Assembly: GCA_046154545.1 (NCBI GenBank)
Contig: JBJXGC010000005.1
Coordinates: 1-10,507 of the forward strand
DNA: 10,507 bases
Origin: JBJXGC01 sp046154545
GTDB taxonomy: Bacteria; Chloroflexota; Dehalococcoidia; Tepidiformales; Tepidiformaceae
Direction of reading: 5' to 3'
In this document: in pieces, positions 8,602 through 10,507 of the stretch
How the letters are laid out: each line of letters begins with the position of its first letter
How positions within the stretch are numbered: position 1 is the first letter of the stretch
Translations under genes and position numbers: made by a program
The notes under the pieces: generated by a model
The model's input: the letters and a program-made list of their open reading frames with translations, nothing else
Database searches by the model: none
What the model was told of the DNA's origin: nothing

Positions 8602-8650
8602 GTGGTGATCCTTCGCGACCGTGTGTTCTGGGCGGCGCTGGCTGCCGGGG

Positions 8651-9829
8651 TTAGCCGATACCGGCCGGGAGTCCGAGACCGCGCTTGGCGATCTGATTCC
8701 GCATCACCTGGACGCCGCCGTGGGCGAAGGTGCCGCGGGAGGCGCCGACGTACTTGCGCACGAACCAGCCGTCCTCGGGCGCGAGGTCGGAGCCGGCGAT
8801 GAGCTGGGCGTAGGGCCCAAGCACTTGCGTGATCACCTGGGAGGATTTCACCCAGAACTCCGGGCCCCAGAGCTTCTGGGAGGAGATCTCGTAGGGCGGG
8901 TTGATACCGCGCATGTCGAACGAGATGTTCCGCCAGAGGAAGAGCCGGCAGACCTGGGCCTCGCAGTACAGCTCCGCCAGGCGGTCGCGCACCTCGGGTT
9001 CTTCGAGGAGCGAGCGGCCGCCGAAGCGGTGAGTCTTCAGGAAGGCGATCACCCGTTCGAGCTCCTCGACGTACTCGTAGTACCGGAAGGCGCCGCCCCG
9101 GCCGAGGTTGAGGGCGGCCGCGCCGATGTACCAGCCCCGGTTCCGCTCGCCGAGCATGGTGCTCCGCGGCACGCGCACATCCTCGAGGTAGAGCATGTTG
9201 GTGCGGCCGCCGGGGAGCGTCCAGAGGGGCGTGTGGGAGATGCCCGGCGTGTCCATGGGCACGAGGAAGATCGAGATACCGCGGTGCTTGGGGAGCTCCG
9301 GGTCGGTGCGCGTCATGAGGTAGACGTGCGACGCGTAATGGGCGGCCGAGCAGTACATCTTGGTCCCGTTGATGACGTACTCGTCGCCATCCTCCTGGGC
9401 GCGGGTCTGGAGCGAAGCGAGGTCCGTGCCACCACTGGGTTCGGTGTAGCCCATCGCGAAGGTCACCTCGCCGGTGAGCATGCGCGGGATGAAGTAGCGC
9501 TTCTGCTCGTCCGTGCCGGCCGCCATGATCGCCCCGGCCTGTTCGAAGGTCGTGCCAAGTCCGACGCCGACGTTCGCCCGAACGAACTCCTCTTCGACGA
9601 TGAACTGGTCGATGCGGTCGGCCTCGAGCCCGCCGTACTCGCGTGGCCAGCTCATCACCAGCCAGCCCTTGTCAGCGACCTTCTTGCGGAGGGCGGTCAC
9701 GAGCGGCCCGCTGTGCCCTTCGGTGCCTGCCCGGAGTTCCTTGATCAGTTCAGGCGAGGTGTTTTCGCGGATGAACTGGCGCACCTCCTGGCGAAGCGCT
9801 TCGTTAGCCTGGGAGAAACCGAAGTCCAT
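8651..9829 (-). CDS. Acyl-CoA dehydrogenase family protein (FadE-like, partner subunit)
   Basis: The 392-aa protein shows all acyl-CoA dehydrogenase parts: WPREYGGL (61-68), the signature MGYTEPSGGTDLASL (126-140) that contacts flavin and substrate, EYVINGTKMYCSAAHYASH (150-168), and a C-terminal domain with SRGTFAHGGVQVMRN (364-378). At the MCAD Glu376 position it has H370. At the isovaleryl/long-chain-type glutamate, normally in an LNxER segment, it has G243 (LNLGR). The canonical base is therefore absent from both usual sites by my alignment. This may mean it is the non-catalytic subunit of a heterotetramer with the adjacent dehydrogenase, or that it uses another residue. A GAGGTGA ribosome binding site directly precedes the ATG. 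It appears to be the first gene of the minus-strand dehydrogenase-dehydrogenase-GNAT series, 78 bp after the cupredoxin stop. Confidence 0.94.
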   Translation of the reverse strand: MDFGFSQANEALRQEVRQFIRENTSPELIKELRAGTEGHSGPLVTALRKKVADKGWLVMSWPREYGGLEADRIDQFIVEEEFVRANVGVGLGTTFEQAGAIMAAGTDEQKRYFIPRMLTGEVTFAMGYTEPSGGTDLASLQTRAQEDGDEYVINGTKMYCSAAHYASHVYLMTRTDPELPKHRGISIFLVPMDTPGISHTPLWTLPGGRTNMLYLEDVRVPRSTMLGERNRGWYIGAAALNLGRGGAFRYYEYVEELERVIAFLKTHRFGGRSLLEEPEVRDRLAELYCEAQVCRLFLWRNISFDMRGINPPYEISSQKLWGPEFWVKSSQVITQVLGPYAQLIAGSDLAPEDGWFVRKYVGASRGTFAHGGVQVMRNQIAKRGLGLPAGIG

Positions 9830-9857
9830 GGGGTCACCTCAGCCGGGGATTCGTGGC

Positions 9858-9884
9858 GCGGGCAAGCGTACACCGAACGCCCGC
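9858..9884. other. Imperfect hairpin between the cupredoxin and acyl-CoA dehydrogenase genes
   Basis: GCGGGCAAGCGT (9858-9869) and ACGCCCGC (9877-9884) form a stem with a 2-nt bulge and 7-nt loop in the 78-bp gap after the cupredoxin stop. There is no T-tract, so it is at best a weak terminator or pause element for the cupredoxin transcript. Chance is possible in GC-rich DNA. Confidence 0.3.
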
Positions 9885-9907
9885 CCGAGGCAGCACCCCG
9901 GATCGGC

Positions 9908-10507
9908 TCAGGGATCGACGATGAGGACGCCGACCATGCCCGACTCGGCGTGGCTCCCGATGGTGCAGAGGAAGTCGTAGCGGCCGGGCGCGGGCGCCGT
10001 AAAGCTCAGGTTGACCGTCGTGCCGGCGCCCATGTCGCCGGTGTTTGCCTGGATCGCCGGTATGGACAGGGTGTGCGTCCTGATGCCCGAATTCGTGGCT
10101 AACACGGTGACCGCGGCGCCCGTCTTCACGCGAAGTTCGGACGGTGTGAAGCTGAACTCGGCGAGCGTCACCGCGATCTGGATGGGTGCCGCCGCTGATG
10201 GCGTGGGCGTCGCCCCGGCCTGGGCGGCGGGCGTCGCGGCCGGTACTGGCGTTGGCGGGAGTAGCACGAGTGTCCCCACGTCTTTGTAGACCAGGGTCGC
10301 GCCGGAATGCCCGGCGAGGGTCACCATGCCGGCTGCGCCCAGGGCGGCGACGACCGCGAGTCCGTGGAATGCCGGCTCGAACCGTTTCACGGCGGCCGGC
10401 GCCCGTGAGGACGCAGCCGCGACCACGACCACGGCAGCGGTGACGATGGTGAACAGCTGGGCGTTGCTACCCTGGTCGGGGTGGTCGCCGAACCGCACCG
10501 CGAGGCC
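9908..10507 (-). CDS. Membrane-anchored cupredoxin with DUF2231-like N-terminus (5' end probably beyond window)
   Basis: Numbering from a GTG at 10498, the protein is 196 aa. The reading frame stays open to the right edge, and the first residues look like the interior of a membrane domain, so the true start probably lies outside. Two membrane segments (about 14-30 and 44-62) and GHSGATLVYKDVG (63-75) resemble the end of DUF2231 membrane proteins. A Pro/Thr/Ala-rich linker (80-105) leads to an extracytoplasmic cupredoxin domain (106-196). Type 1 copper ligands are complete: H142 (THTL), C178, H183 and M188, in a C-x4-H-x4-M loop typical of small blue copper proteins. The likely role is electron transfer or copper handling at the outer face of the membrane. 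It reads in the same direction as the dehydrogenase genes, but nothing ties it to their function. Confidence 0.86.
   Translation of the reverse strand, partial: GLAVRFGDHPDQGSNAQLFTIVTAAVVVVAAASSRAPAAVKRFEPAFHGLAVVAALGAAGMVTLAGHSGATLVYKDVGTLVLLPPTPVPAATPAAQAGATPTPSAAAPIQIAVTLAEFSFTPSELRVKTGAAVTVLATNSGIRTHTLSIPAIQANTGDMGAGTTVNLSFTAPAPGRYDFLCTIGSHAESGMVGVLIVDP

Overview
This is a GC-rich bacterial window with ten protein-coding genes and no RNA genes, transposases or CRISPR arrays that I can see. Nearly all genes concern CoA-thioester catabolism, and the anchor is the aerobic 'box' route of benzoate degradation. The lineage cannot be fixed from sequence alone. The Pro/Thr/Ala-rich linker in the membrane-anchored cupredoxin, the paired acyl-CoA dehydrogenases and the standalone DUF35 protein would fit Chloroflexota (Dehalococcoidia/Tepidiformia-like) or a high-GC actinobacterium. 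I lean towards Chloroflexota with low confidence.

Layout. (1) Positions 1-2720, minus strand: boxC (benzoyl-CoA-dihydrodiol lyase, complete) followed 27 bp later by boxB (benzoyl-CoA 2,3-epoxidase oxygenase subunit, running off the left edge of the window). (2) Positions 2721-2868: a divergent intergenic region. (3) Positions 2869-5223, plus strand: a thiolase-fold protein without the usual thiolase cysteine, a DUF35 zinc-ribbon/OB-fold partner, and an unrecognised multi-pass membrane protein. (4) Positions 5300-9829, minus strand, read right to left: two different acyl-CoA dehydrogenases, a tandem GNAT protein and, after a 305-bp gap, an enoyl-CoA hydratase/isomerase-family protein. (5) Positions 9908-10507, minus strand: a membrane-anchored cupredoxin whose 5' end probably lies outside the window.

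How the genes may work together (inference). BoxB with an unseen reductase BoxA epoxidises benzoyl-CoA, and BoxC opens the ring hydrolytically to 3,4-dehydroadipyl-CoA semialdehyde and formate. The acyl-CoA dehydrogenase pair, crotonase and thiolase-like/DUF35 pair resemble the parts list used to shorten branched or cyclic side chains in steroid catabolism (FadE28/FadE29, hydratase, Ltp2-DUF35 aldolase). They could therefore feed aromatic acyl-CoAs, for example phenylpropanoyl-type substrates, into benzoyl-CoA, or process ring-cleavage products.

The most unusual non-coding structure is a 34-bp imperfect inverted repeat (30/34 matching) at 6250-6350, between the GNAT and hydratase genes. Its mismatches are mostly G-U wobbles in the minus-strand RNA, and it contains a nested 8-bp hairpin that is mutually exclusive with the long stem. 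The most unusual protein-level features are missing canonical catalytic residues in the thiolase-like protein and in at least one acyl-CoA dehydrogenase.
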